Assembly (NCBI GenBank): GCA_040954595.2
Contig: CM082578.2
Location: 11,718,001-11,782,000 of the forward strand
DNA from: Balanoglossus misakiensis
Taxonomy: Eukaryota > Hemichordata
Reading direction: 5' to 3'
DNA: 64,000 nucleotides
The first letter of the stretch is position 1; each line of letters begins with the position of its first letter. The notes beneath the pieces are model-generated. The model was not told where the DNA came from, did not search any database, and was given only the letters and a program-made list of their open reading frames with translations. A program made the position numbers and the translations under genes. Of the stretch, positions 1 through 9,860 are shown in pieces.

Positions 1-1238
1 TTCAAGGGTTTGGGATGGATGGATAGATGGAAGATGAAGCTGTATGTTAATGAAATGGTTGATCAGAATGGACTTTTGTGTACAATTCACTGACTTACAC
101 TGCATCATTGATTCTAATACAAAGATCTACAGCAGTCTATTTGTTGTCAACAGTGCACTGCGTGCTGCATTTGCAAGTTTTACGGTTAACAAGACACATT
201 AAAGGGACGAAGTCACTAACTTTTGATGTTATCTTATCTGGAAAGACTATTCATGTTGTTCCATCTACTTAAGTGTGCCCAATGACCTGTTGACATGGCT
301 TTATTCACAGTCCACATGTATATCACACACAAATACTTTAATATTTGGTCAGTACCAAAAATTATACTGTAGATGTACCAGTATCTCATGTTATACACAT
401 GTTCATAGTGTGGGTTGAGTTGTAACAACTGGTCATTTAGCATATTTCAGTAAACAGAACGACATCAAGACAGAAACCTTAATGACACCGTCCCTTTAAA
501 GTATGAAATCAAATTAACAAGGAAAGTTCTGTGTCTTTCATGGATGTCAAATTGGTTACAAATTGCCAAATCCCTTCTGTTCAGAATGCCACTCTTCCTG
601 TGCATTGAAATATCATTCGTATTGTTTCTATCGACACAAAGCACAATCCAAGGACAAGACAGATGTGATTTCTACATTAATCGCTGCCCAGTGAACAGTG
701 CCCACCTTATCACCATCATAAGTTAATTAATAACATTTTTCAATCAAAGCAGTACAAGCACCACCAGTTATTCCCAAGCATTCCAATAATGCTAATTTGG
801 ATCACTGTTTGTGGAAAAAGCTACGAGCAACCCTTTCAACACCAGTAATTTAAGTCTTCCTCAATGAGAACAACCCTGTACAATTTACACATCCGTGCTC
901 TTGGTGAACTCAAACATGTGGAAGACTCTAACTTCAGATTAAGGTAAAATTTGATATTCAGTCATGTTGTTCTTGTTGTTGAAATAAAAGTTACTTATAT
1001 CAAATATTACAGCTACTGCCTGTCCCCTTTAAGCCCATAATAGAAACAAATCAAAATGGCCAACAATTAATGGCAGTGAAAGGGTCAAAAGTGAACACTA
1101 CATGTTGTGACATGCTTACAGATTAAACTACGTTGCACTGGTGTGTTCGATATCGAGTGAGTTATTATGCCATTTTTAAGGATTTGTGTCAGATTGTCTG
1201 ATACCCTCTTGACGTCACAGAGGGCTTGTAATGCCTAC
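1..1238. other. Left edge, probably CACNA2D intron
   Basis: No coding segment of the alpha2delta family or of any other gene could be recognised here on either strand. It is presumed intronic because the gene's next conserved block (the LLGVVGTDV part of the Cache region) has not yet appeared. Confidence 0.5.
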
Positions 1239-1271
1239 CTGTCGGGCATTATATCCCTGGTGCTGGACGGA
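1239..1271 (-). CDS. Probable CACNA2D micro-exon o (33 nt)
   Basis: A candidate 33-nt exon, phase 0 to 0, encoding SVQHQGYNARQ. A pyrimidine-rich tract with a CTAAT branch-like sequence and an AAAG acceptor precedes it on the minus strand, and a gtaggc donor follows. The phase fits directly onto exon n, and the position suits the variable, short linker between the PVF/PVY strand and the LLGVVGTDV block, which differs in length and is alternatively spliced among homologues. The peptide itself has no recognisable conservation, so the call rests on splice signals, phase and place. Confidence 0.4.
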
Positions 1272-2019
1272 CTTTGATTAGAATGAAAATGAAAAGCGCA
1301 TGCAACGTCATCAGGGTCAGCACAATAATGACATGAATTCAACCAAATAGAACAAAAATAACACCAGCGGTTGAATTGACCTGTCTTGATGAACTCGTGT
1401 AATTCTGGTCTGAAAATGAAACTTGACATATACAGCATATGGTCTAGTTTTCCTTCAATCTAACTTTAACAGCAGAAACCACAGGTATACACAGGGCATT
1501 TCTTATTCAAAAATATTTTGATATTTTTATTATATTTATAGTAAACCAAATGAATGTCTACTTTCAGTAAACATACTGAAAGACACAATTGTTGAACTGC
1601 ACACAGGCAACAAACAAGTAACACTTGTACTATGCTCAACTATATACTGATAAGATAATATAGCTGATCCTACATTTTTAAATTTTAAAACATCATTTAC
1701 TATCATGGCTGTTAAAACACCGGTTGATTCAAAAGTGAAATTGGGAGTACAGTTTGCCTACTTTTGATGGAAACACATGGAGTGGACGGCAATTACAAAT
1801 GGCTTTCTTTGAACTGATGTGAACTGGTGCATAGTGAGAAATGACGAATTTGCCTGAGACTAAAATAATGACATTGAGCTCATCATGAAATCGAGGTGAT
1901 TCATAAATGATTGAAATGGATGAAGATGAAATGTAAAGCGTTCGTTTTATATTTGTTTTTAATAATAAAATAATAAATCTTGATTTTTTTGTTGTGGAGG
2001 GTATAGACTTCATACTTAC

Positions 2020-2076
2020 ATCTTCTGAGGATATGTTGTAAACTGGTAACGTCACAGTAGTCATCATACCAAGGCC
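2020..2076 (-). CDS. CACNA2D exon n: Cache start (TTVTLPVYN)
   Basis: A 57-nt exon, phase 0 to 0, 19 codons: GLGMMTTVTLPVYNISSED. It matches the strand reading G-x-V-(M/I)-T-(T/G)-(V/T)-x-(L/M)-P-V-(F/Y)-(N/S) at the start of the Cache region, and ends in an N-glycosylation sequon (NIS), as in vertebrate alpha2delta-1 (VFNIT). The acceptor is tgttgatctccag and the donor gtaagt. The conserved continuation (LLGVVGTDV block) is not visible further down and should lie beyond the left edge. Confidence 0.93.
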
Positions 2077-2288
2077 CTGGAGATCAACAAAATAAATTTC
2101 AGTGACTTCGCCTTTACTGCTGATGTGAGAATTATGACGGGGTGATCATCACTGTTGTTTCAATTTCTCCAAATCAGTCTTTTATATTCCTACTACAAAC
2201 TTGTGACAATTTTGTACACTTTTGGCAGAAATCACTAGCACTGAAGCGACCCAAATTAGAGTCACTTCTTTCCAAGTTAAAAACTTAC

Positions 2289-2372
2289 CATGGCATCCAA
2301 GTAGATGTTAGACCACTGGTAGTCTCTGGCGCGACCTAGAGCCATTGGTCGACTCAGCACTTTGACATAATT
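2289..2372 (-). CDS. CACNA2D exon m: VWA-to-Cache linker (VLSRPMAL)
   Basis: An 84-nt exon, phase 0 to 0, 28 codons: NYVKVLSRPMALGRARDYQW then SNIYLDAM. It matches (E/N)YLxVL(G/S)RPMVL...VxWTNxYLD, the linker where the VWA domain passes into the Cache region (VGCC_alpha2 domain). An internal GT would give a shorter 37-nt reading, but the continuous frame with the QWSNIYLDAM match shows that the longer exon is correct. The donor is gtaagt. Confidence 0.95.
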
Positions 2373-2625
2373 CTACGGATTGAGTAGATGCAAAAAGAGG
2401 GATAAGTGAAACATTAGTTGGGAAAAATCACCACACAACACACCAGATTGTTTTGCAATATCCCCACATCACTGATGGCCCTCTGTCACAGAATCAATGC
2501 ACATACATGTACTGCAGGCTACATTCATTTGTCATTGAACGGTCCTATTCCGTTAGTGTGGTTTAAAACAAAAAAAACAACGACAAGATTCAATTTCACA
2601 CGAAGGTCAGAAGCAACCAACTTAC

Positions 2626-2675
2626 CAAGGTGTTAAGTCTGATTGCCCCAACAGCAGCAATTCGAGTAAAGTAAC
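2626..2675 (-). CDS. CACNA2D exon l: VWA end (GYFTRIAAVGAIRLNTL)
   Basis: A 50-nt exon, phase 1 in and phase 0 out: (G)YFTRIAAVGAIRLNTL. It matches the family's KG(Y/F)(Y/F)xxIxxxGAIRxNT segment that closes the VWA domain. The acceptor is gtcaatttgtag and the donor gtaagt. It lies 253 bp upstream of exon m. Confidence 0.95.
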
Positions 2676-3448
2676 CTACAAATTGACAAGAATTTAGCTG
2701 TAAAATCTGCACATGACATACACACAGGCTGGCTTCCATATACATGTATGTGTACATGTACATTGTACTATACAAGTTTTTCTGTCTGTGATCAGGCGTT
2801 TTTCCATTTTCACGTTATCAGGGCTAGAATATTCTGTCAACATTGTGTGGTATATTGACAATTTGTACAGGTGATTGACCCAAGCTACATGCATATACCG
2901 GTACAGGTACATGTATATACGATAAAATGTTGACCAGAAATTGCACTTGAGAGTTAATGACTCCACACACTTGACATTGACTGAGTCAACATCATCATTA
3001 ATCTTTCCCCTACACTTTGACAGATCTGGAGAACAGTGAAAGCACCACAATTTTTTTATTATCCCCAGTCAACTGTTGCTGGGAAGCAGCAGTACCACTC
3101 TAGAGTGTCAAACAAATATAGTTGTGTGAACTTCACTATTACATGGATGTGCATGTACATTTTGTACATATACATTGTAGATCCCCTGAGAGAATCTTTG
3201 GCACATTTTAGTCAATGAATAAACGGACTGAAACTTAGCACAACATAATTTTCAATGGTCGTGTGAATTTGTCATCTGGTACATTACACACTGGGCATAT
3301 TAGTGACTGAAACTGATAAAATCAATTTCCTCTTCAGAGGAAATACGATAAATAGGTTCACACAACTGGAAGGACTATTTTGTGGCCATTTATCTGTCGC
3401 CTCTGACGAACACTGAACCAATTTGGGGGATTTGTTCTGACCACTAAC

Positions 3449-3527
3449 CTTGATTTTCGCATGCCATGTACTTGACACCATCAATCGACGAAACTTGTGG
3501 TCCTACCACATAAGTAAATACCCTAAC
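3449..3527 (-). CDS. CACNA2D exon k: VWA (VRVFTYVVG...MACEN)
   Basis: A 79-nt exon, phase 0 in and phase 1 out: VRVFTYVVGPQVSSIDGVKY then MACENQ(G). It matches VRVFTFSVGxxxYDxxPIxWMACENKG in vertebrate homologues. The acceptor is ttttgtgttgtag and the donor gttagt, a weaker but acceptable GT donor. The split Gly codon with the next exon is correct. Confidence 0.95.
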
Positions 3528-3873
3528 CTACAACACAAAATTGACAAATAAAATGGATAACATATTTGTTTGCTCTAATCACTGAATCGCATGTTGAAAT
3601 CTCAACTGATTGGGTTGTTAGGACTTTGCATATGGGTTACATGCAGCCAATGTTATTACTTTTGACAACTGAACCTGGACTGAATGTTATTTTATCAACA
3701 GCAAAAATGCATATCCACCAGTATGGAATGTTGAAAAGAAAATCATCAGAAAGATGGAATTACATGTACTGTCCCAAATATCTGTAAGTCATCGCAATTC
3801 AGATTGGTCATGAGATATATTCAACACTGGTACCAAAGAAGCTTGCTGGGCTGTTTTATCCTCTTCCACTCAC

Positions 3874-4005
3874 CGATTTCTCTTTCATATTATATTTTTC
3901 AAAAACTTCTGCCGCTCTGTCTTCGCCACCATCGGTCAAGAGCATGATAACTTTATTGCAATCAGCACCCTGGTTTTTCTTGTTCATTTTCTGATCATCT
4001 TCAAA
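3874..4005 (-). CDS. CACNA2D exon j: VWA (IMLLTDGGED)
   Basis: A 132-nt exon, phase 0 to 0, 44 codons, from FEDDQKMNKKNQGADCNK to VIMLLTDGGED, then RAAEVFEKYNMKEKS. The LLTDGG string is the third MIDAS loop of VWA domains, and the CNKxIMLxTDGGEERAxExFxKYN pattern is diagnostic of alpha2delta-1/2-like proteins. The acceptor is gatctcttctgcag and the donor gtgagt. Confidence 0.97.
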
Positions 4006-4805
4006 CTGCAGAAGAGATCCCAAGGCAATTTTTTTTGTTAAATATTGATCAGAGTGAAGGGAAACAAAGACCAGCTGTTCACAGTTGAAGTCTTTCCAAA
4101 GAAAACTTGCATTACCCTAGGTTTTTTAAATTACATTGATCGTTTTAAACAAAGATACTCTCATATTACAATACTTACAATAAGTTTAATATTTGTTAAT
4201 ATACTTGCACTCACATTGAAGTTTGAAAACAACATAAAAACACATGATATACGGTAATTGATTTTGTATTCCAGACAATCAGTACACCAATGTTGGAAAA
4301 AAAATCATTATTAAAAATAACTATAAATATAAAAATCTCTTGTTTAAGTCCCAGTTTGATGAATGGACCCGTCTCTCAGTTCCTGCCAATGTCTCACTTT
4401 TTATAGCGAGTAATATATAAAACACTCTCATGAAATACATCGGAAACACTGAAATTTACTCAAATCGATTTAACACGAGTCTCTCTCAGTCAGCTTGAGG
4501 CTATTATTTTAAATGTGGTTGCAATCAGAAAAGATGAAAATGACAGTCTGTAAAAATTGCCGAATGCTTTTATGTACAACTGAGATACATGATGTCACAC
4601 CCACACACAGTTTTAAGTGACGTCAATAGTTACTGCAATGACACATATTTTGTAAACTGAATTGGTTAGTTTTTGCATATAAACACGAAGCAGTAACTTT
4701 TACTTAATTTCATTTTTAAAATCCTCCAAATTCACAAAAAACAACTGAGGCTACTTGGAAAATCAGTAGTGACCATGGTTTACAAAAAGCACTGTAAATA
4801 CTTAC

Positions 4806-4895
4806 TTCCTCAAATTCTTCAAAAGCAAATTGAAATGCAGCGTAGTAGTTGGCAATACCTTTATCAGTCAGTTCTCTTATCCTTTCTTTCAAAAC
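4806..4895 (-). CDS. CACNA2D exon i: VWA helix (LTDKGIANYYAAF)
   Basis: A 90-nt exon, phase 0 to 0, 30 codons from VLKERIRELTDKGIANYYAA to FQFAFEEFEE. It corresponds to the family's L-x-x-x-(T/A)-x-K-G-I-x-(D/N)-Y-x-x-(G/A)-F-x-F-A-F-E block. The T-x-KGI turn contributes to the MIDAS surface in VWA folds. The acceptor is tttctgttgcag and the donor gtaagt. Confidence 0.96.
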
Positions 4896-4993
4896 CTGCA
4901 ACAGAAATGCAAGAGGGCCCTCTAGAGTTATACAGTGACGATAGAAGTCTTACCAGGTGTAAATATTTTGAATGCGTATGTAAATACTAAATT

Positions 4994-5049
4994 CAAATTT
5001 AACCATAGTTACCATGGCAAGTTGAGATCTAACCAATCACAGGTTTTCA
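4994..5049 (+). repeat. Dispersed repeat, copy A
   Basis: A 56-bp unit starting caaatttaaccatagttacc and ending aaccaatcacaggttttca. Similar units occur at 14251-14304 and, shorter, at 17650-17691. It lies in the 241-bp intron between CACNA2D exons h and i. Confidence 0.65.
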
Positions 5050-5136
5050 ATGGGGTCCATGAACTAGAATAAACAGATAACGGGAACATTCTTACCGAAA
5101 CATAAAAGTCTTCAAATTATGCCAGAATTTACTTAC

Positions 5137-5205
5137 ATTTTTGTTTCGCTCGTTGGCTTGAACAAATGTCTGGAAGCAGCTCACGAGACTGGCCTCAGAA
5201 TTGAA
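5137..5205 (-). CDS. CACNA2D exon h: VWA (SCFQTFVQANERNKN)
   Basis: A 69-nt exon, phase 0 to 0, 23 codons, reading FNSEASLVSCFQTFVQ followed by ANERNKN. It matches the FNSxAxxVSCFQxLVQANxRNKK block of alpha2delta-1/2. The cysteine in SCFQ aligns with the VWA-domain cysteine reported to make the alpha2-to-delta disulphide in alpha2delta-1. The acceptor is ttccctcacccacag and the donor gtaagt. Confidence 0.96.
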
Positions 5206-5475
5206 CTGTGGGTGAGGGAAAATAAGTTAATAACATGTACCAGAGGCTGTTATTTTATTGCGTAATAAATGTCAAATTGCAGATTGATATGGAATCGCCC
5301 TCAGGGAAATTTTTTCTTGAACAACATGGCTTTCGTTTTTGCACTTGCAAACTTACAACAGAGACCTTAAAAAACAGCCATCACCATCAGAACCTACAGT
5401 ATGCAAAAAAAAGTGTGACCTATAAAAATGCCAAAATTGGAAAAAGGTTGTCTCAAACAATTATTTTGTACTCAC

Positions 5476-5575
5476 GGCAACAACATTAACGAAGTCATTT
5501 TCGCCCAAAGTGTCAATTAAAGACGCTGCTGAAGTCTTGATAAGTTCAAGCACCAATCCGTGAACACTTCCACTC
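5476..5575 (-). CDS. CACNA2D exon g: VWA MIDAS serines
   Basis: A 100-nt exon, phase 2 in and phase 0 out. Its first codons are AGT GGA AGT, so the join with exon f makes DVSGS, the DxSxS MIDAS motif that coordinates a divalent cation and is needed in vertebrate alpha2delta for channel trafficking. The rest reads VHGLVLELIKTSAASLIDTL then GENDFVNVVA, matching the family's L-I-x-x-(S/T)-(V/A)-x-x-(I/M)-L-x-T-L-x-(D/E)-(N/D)-D-F-V-N-V. The acceptor is tatcaccacag and the donor gtgagt. Confidence 0.97.
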
Positions 5576-5670
5576 CTGTGGTGATAAGTGAAGACAGGGA
5601 GAATGGAAACATGAAAGTACTCTGAATTCTACCCCCACATCACACAACTGGCCATCTCTGCAGTGCAGCC

Positions 5671-5769
5671 TTGTACGTAGTGGCCACTTTGTTATAGTCC
5701 CTGCGCATGCCATTTACTTGTACGTTAATTGACCTGCATATAAAGGCCACCTGTTCTGTCTAGCTATAG
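5671..5769. repeat. Diverged relative of the 9.72 kb MITE
   Basis: This stretch shares agtggccact, agtccctg and ataaaggccacctg blocks in the same order and spacing as 9732-9812, then ends in ctagctatag. It lies in the short intron between CACNA2D exons f and g. Confidence 0.5.
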
Positions 5770-5908
5770 TTCCAAAATATGGACTTGCCTATCTGCAGGA
5801 GTAAATCATGCCAATTCATTCAAAATGAAATTGTAAAACCTGGTTGTTTCTAATCATGTTTTTGAATGACAATGTTATCAACATGACACACACAAAAAAG
5901 CCACTTAC

Positions 5909-5959
5909 ACGTCAATTAGAATCAGCATGTCTTTTGGTGACGCAGCTGCCTGGATGTAC
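5909..5959 (-). CDS. CACNA2D exon f: WYIQ...SPKDMLILID
   Basis: A 51-nt exon, phase 2 in and phase 2 out, encoding YIQAAASPKDMLILID plus two bases of a Val codon. It is the first beta-strand of the VWA domain and supplies the first Asp of the metal-ion-dependent adhesion site (MIDAS). The WYIQ-x-A-ASPKD block is close to invariant in alpha2delta proteins. The acceptor is ttgtcctag and the donor gtaagt. Confidence 0.97.
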
Positions 5960-6440
5960 CTAGGACAAAGCCAGATGAGACACAATTTAACAGCATGAAA
6001 CTGGTTGTGACAAGTTAGTATATTTGTTAATGATAGAGATGAGTGGAATTATTGTCTATTGATTTTCATCAGTGATGCTATCAATGTGTCACAAGGCATT
6101 TTAGGCCACTAAGATTTTTCTTTCAAAGCTGTGAGATTTTTTAGTCATTAAAAATGAAGAAATAATTATAGTGAATGAACGTTAAACTGTTATTAATAGA
6201 AAAGGTGCCAGTAATAGTCAGGTTTTATAGATACTTTATAATTGCATATTTTGTGCATATAAAGTGTCATTATAGATTATTCACCTCCCCTGAAACATGA
6301 AATTCCTTATTGTCAACATAGGTCTTTTTCATATGCACACAGACACACGCACACGTTAGTTAGTTAGTTAGTTATTCATGGGTGTAGGTTTCGAATGCAG
6401 TGATGTACACAACACCATACATGTTTTTCCTTCATCAAAG

Positions 6441-6478
6441 AAGGATGACAAAGACAACATTGCTTCGATAGTTGGGAA
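6441..6478 (+). CDS. Weak plus-strand exon candidate
   Basis: A 38-nt segment after ttccttcatcaaag and before gtaagt, reading KDDKDNIASIVG plus AA. The trailing AA joins in phase with the first G of the 15455 candidate to give Lys. The product is unknown. Chance is a real possibility for so short a segment. Confidence 0.15.
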
Positions 6479-9400
6479 GTAAGTACTGACGAAACAGAGA
6501 AATTTACAAAAAATATTGTTGAACATGTTTACAGATTAAGCACCGGATTGGTATGAAAAGTGAAAGTCGGGCAAATTGATGATGTGTAATTGTTGTTTTA
6601 ACGGTATTTGATAGGGAAGGGGACATACACATTGTTAGGCTGGCTACACAATACAAATGATCTCACACCCTGACCATGGATTAGAAAAAGTTACATGATT
6701 CAAGCTTTGCCCAATATTTAAGTTTTATGATCATGAAAATTAGTAAAAAAAAGCATGGATGTTGACAACAAAACACTGTAACATTCAGAGAGACAAGAGT
6801 ACTTCACATAAATAAAGATCTCGCAACTCTCACTTCATGTGGAGGCAGAATTTGCACATTGCTGTAAATCACCCGGTTTGCAGATGTTACCATGACAGCA
6901 GATGAAAGTGATCTCAAACACCGTCCCAGAGCTCCTCTCAACCATTATGAAATTAAACTTTCATAAGACCTTGCCGCACAAGTAGGCAGTAAAGCACTTT
7001 TGTCAACCACTGCACCATCTTCTGGATTCAAAACGGCAATAGACATTGAAGAAGCAGCCAAAGGCAATGAATACCTCGATTTTTAAGGATGCTAGGTCCC
7101 TCCCACTCAGCTCACAACTTTACATCAATACCGCAGAAATTCTCAGAGTCATTGAGTTCTGAAAAGCGCTGCATTCCCCAACAGCTGTGCCATTTCTAAT
7201 CACGCCAACATATGTCTCCCATGTACAATAATGACAGTCTTCCTATGTACCAGGAACACATATTCCTCACAAATATGTTTGCAGACATAGCATGTAAAAT
7301 GTAGTTAATGAAAGTATAAATTAAAGTAATTTGTTTTTCAATGTTTTATTAATTTTCCAAAGGGAGATAAATACACAATGATTATGCTACAGATATAACT
7401 ATGGGCATACAAGCAAATCCGCTAACGATTTATGGCTTAAATCAATTACATCTCAATAAATTTCAAGTTTTAATTTTCTATTTGAAACAACACCCCAAAA
7501 TTATTGACTACACACGCACAGGGTTAACCAGGGTTCATTCAGCAAGTCATTAGGGGAAATAATTCATTATGCAGTCTGACAGATAGAACAAATTAATCAA
7601 CATTACAAAATCAATTTTTTTCCTCCAATTATAACAGACGGTTATAAAGCATTGATGATAAATGGGGCAATGCTTCCAACCGTCCTTTCTGCAGTTTTGA
7701 CCTTTTCGTCATACATTTCTCTTTTGGTTAAAACATCATTAATACTAACATTTACCATATTATCCACAACATACAACTATATTGAGTGTATACACGTTAA
7801 ATGCTGAGACTTCATCTCTTAATCTATTTTGGCAAATGGCATCGGAATGGCTCACAACTGAGACGCTCTCCACCCCTGTTTGACGAGTAGAACGTTCTAA
7901 TGACTGCGGTTAAACTGGCGTACACCGTACACTCGTCCAGGCAGGACATTATGATCTTTGCTGTACCTGTGACGAGATGGACTGCAGAGTGAGGAACTCG
8001 CAGTACGTGGCTATCGCTATTGTGCCCCTGAGGATCGACACGCCCAAAGAATGTCTATCTCCATCCCTCCACCCACGTTGGATTGATTTAACCTTTTCCA
8101 TGCTGGCTGCAACAACGCTCATGCAAACGGAGTCTAGCTACCATGCGTCTGCTCGGAGATGTACCAGTACTCGGGGGCATCGATCCAGAAAACGAACAAT
8201 GTTTCGCCACCGGCGCAATCCAGATATGACATCATCAGGCAAGTCATCATTTTTACAGGATTTGTCTCCGCGCCTACAATCGCACCCTCCACGACAAATC
8301 TATGCCCTTACACTGATGTAACGGCATAGGTATAAGGGGAGACTTTCTTTGTTTTCCTTTGTTTTTTGGTGTTTTCTGAAACACAGACACAATCTCGTTA
8401 ATCTGTAGATTTGCTCTTCCTAGACGGCTTTATCAGCAAACAGCAATCAATTTCACTAAACCCAGTGACATCCCAATGCCTGCATTATCATGGATACCCA
8501 GAGCCTGCATCATTATTAATGAGTTCAGGATTTACCTGCATCCATCACCATAAAAGCTTGCAAGTCAGTGCCGAGTACACGTCAGCAATTACAACATCAT
8601 CATCATATGTAGAATAAAGCTTATACAGCAGGAGATGAGGTTTTTTTTTTCAAAATATGTTTTGAATCCAAATGATTGATACTCATGTAAAGCGTGGGCT
8701 AACACTGCCATTCCACAAAACTCGCATATAAATTTGATTTCCGAATACATTTGTGAATACATTTCCATGCCAAATGCCTTGTTGCTATACACTGATGCCA
8801 ATTTCCTATTCTTATCTGCACATCTAAAAAACCATGTATATTAATACTACACACAAGAGCACGTAGGCCCCAAAGGCCATGCACCTGGGACAGCCTTTTG
8901 TCTTCTGTAATCAGGTATCGTAAAATTTTATGCACTTTTTAAACAAAATTGGAATCTGCCATTGAATTGATTCGATCAAGTCCGCAAATATTAGTCCATG
9001 TTATTTTGAAACCACCATGTACAGATATGATTTGATCTGTTGACGTCAGCTGGCAAAATGCACCAGCTGCTAGTTATCTTCCTGCAGTAAAATTCACTGG
9101 TATCAACTCAAAAAATATGTGCACCTAATATATTTTACATATTTTACCATCAATGCCCATGCAGTGTCAAACCTCTCAATAATTCATGCTAATGTTAACG
9201 ATTTCAAATTGTACTGAATTATGTTCTGTTTAATTCCACAATGATGTAATTATATATTTACATGTATCTCAAATCCAAAAGTTAGAATTTTATCTGATTT
9301 TATATTCTCATTTCAGATCCCTTTCTTTTACAATGTATAGTACGTTTCACTGCATCTCACTACAGGCACATTGTCAGGCATCTTCAAAAATTATGATCCT

Positions 9401-9720
9401 AGAATATAAGTCACAACATCTCTACATTACTGAGGAAGAATTCCGATTCAATATTCATACAAAAGCATCAGTCAGGACTTGCCAAGCACAGACACTTGTT
9501 AACGAGGTCAGCGTGAAGCTGCGTAAATCTTTGTGGATAATTGCTCAGCTCAAACTGAAACCAAATTCCCTACTTATTAACTCCAGCAAGGTGCCCTGGA
9601 GCATGACTTTTTTTCCTCAGCTGACAGATTCCTCCATTGTGTCTTAAAAGAAAGAAAATCATGATTAAAATCTTGTAACTAGTGAACATTTCAAGATTTA
9701 CTGTAATTTCAAGATTCATA

Positions 9721-9860
9721 TATAGTGGAAACTTGTCTAGAGTGGCCACTTCGTCACAGTCCCTGTGTGTAGTAATGGACATGTCTATGATGGCCACCTG
9801 TCTATAAAGGCCAATTAAGGAGAGTCCCTTCTCTGGCTGCTATAGACAGGTTTGACTGTA
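9721..9860. mobile_element. MITE-like element with imperfect inverted ends
   Basis: About 140 bp whose left end (tatagtggaaacttgtctag) and right end, read on the other strand (tacagtcaaacctgtctata), are imperfect inverted repeats of about 26 bp. Internally it has repeated tGGCCAct/aGGCCA blocks. A relative lies at 5671-5769. It has no coding capacity. Confidence 0.6.

Noticed and set aside
2142-2339. Plus-strand frame across 2.1-2.3 kb with KSLALKRPKLESLLSKLKTY
   Set aside because: It overlaps CACNA2D exon m on the opposite strand and is an antisense shadow with no independent support.
2336-2372. Shorter version of CACNA2D exon m ending at a gtcgcg donor
   Set aside because: The continuing frame through this GT encodes QWSNIYLDAM, which matches the family, and ends at a much better donor (gtaagt).
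8008-8321. Plus-strand 114-codon open frame near 8 kb as a gene
   Set aside because: Its amino-acid composition (many Arg/Ser/His/Pro without structure) and lack of splice or start context suggest a chance frame in a CpG-richer patch. Kept only as a compositional finding.
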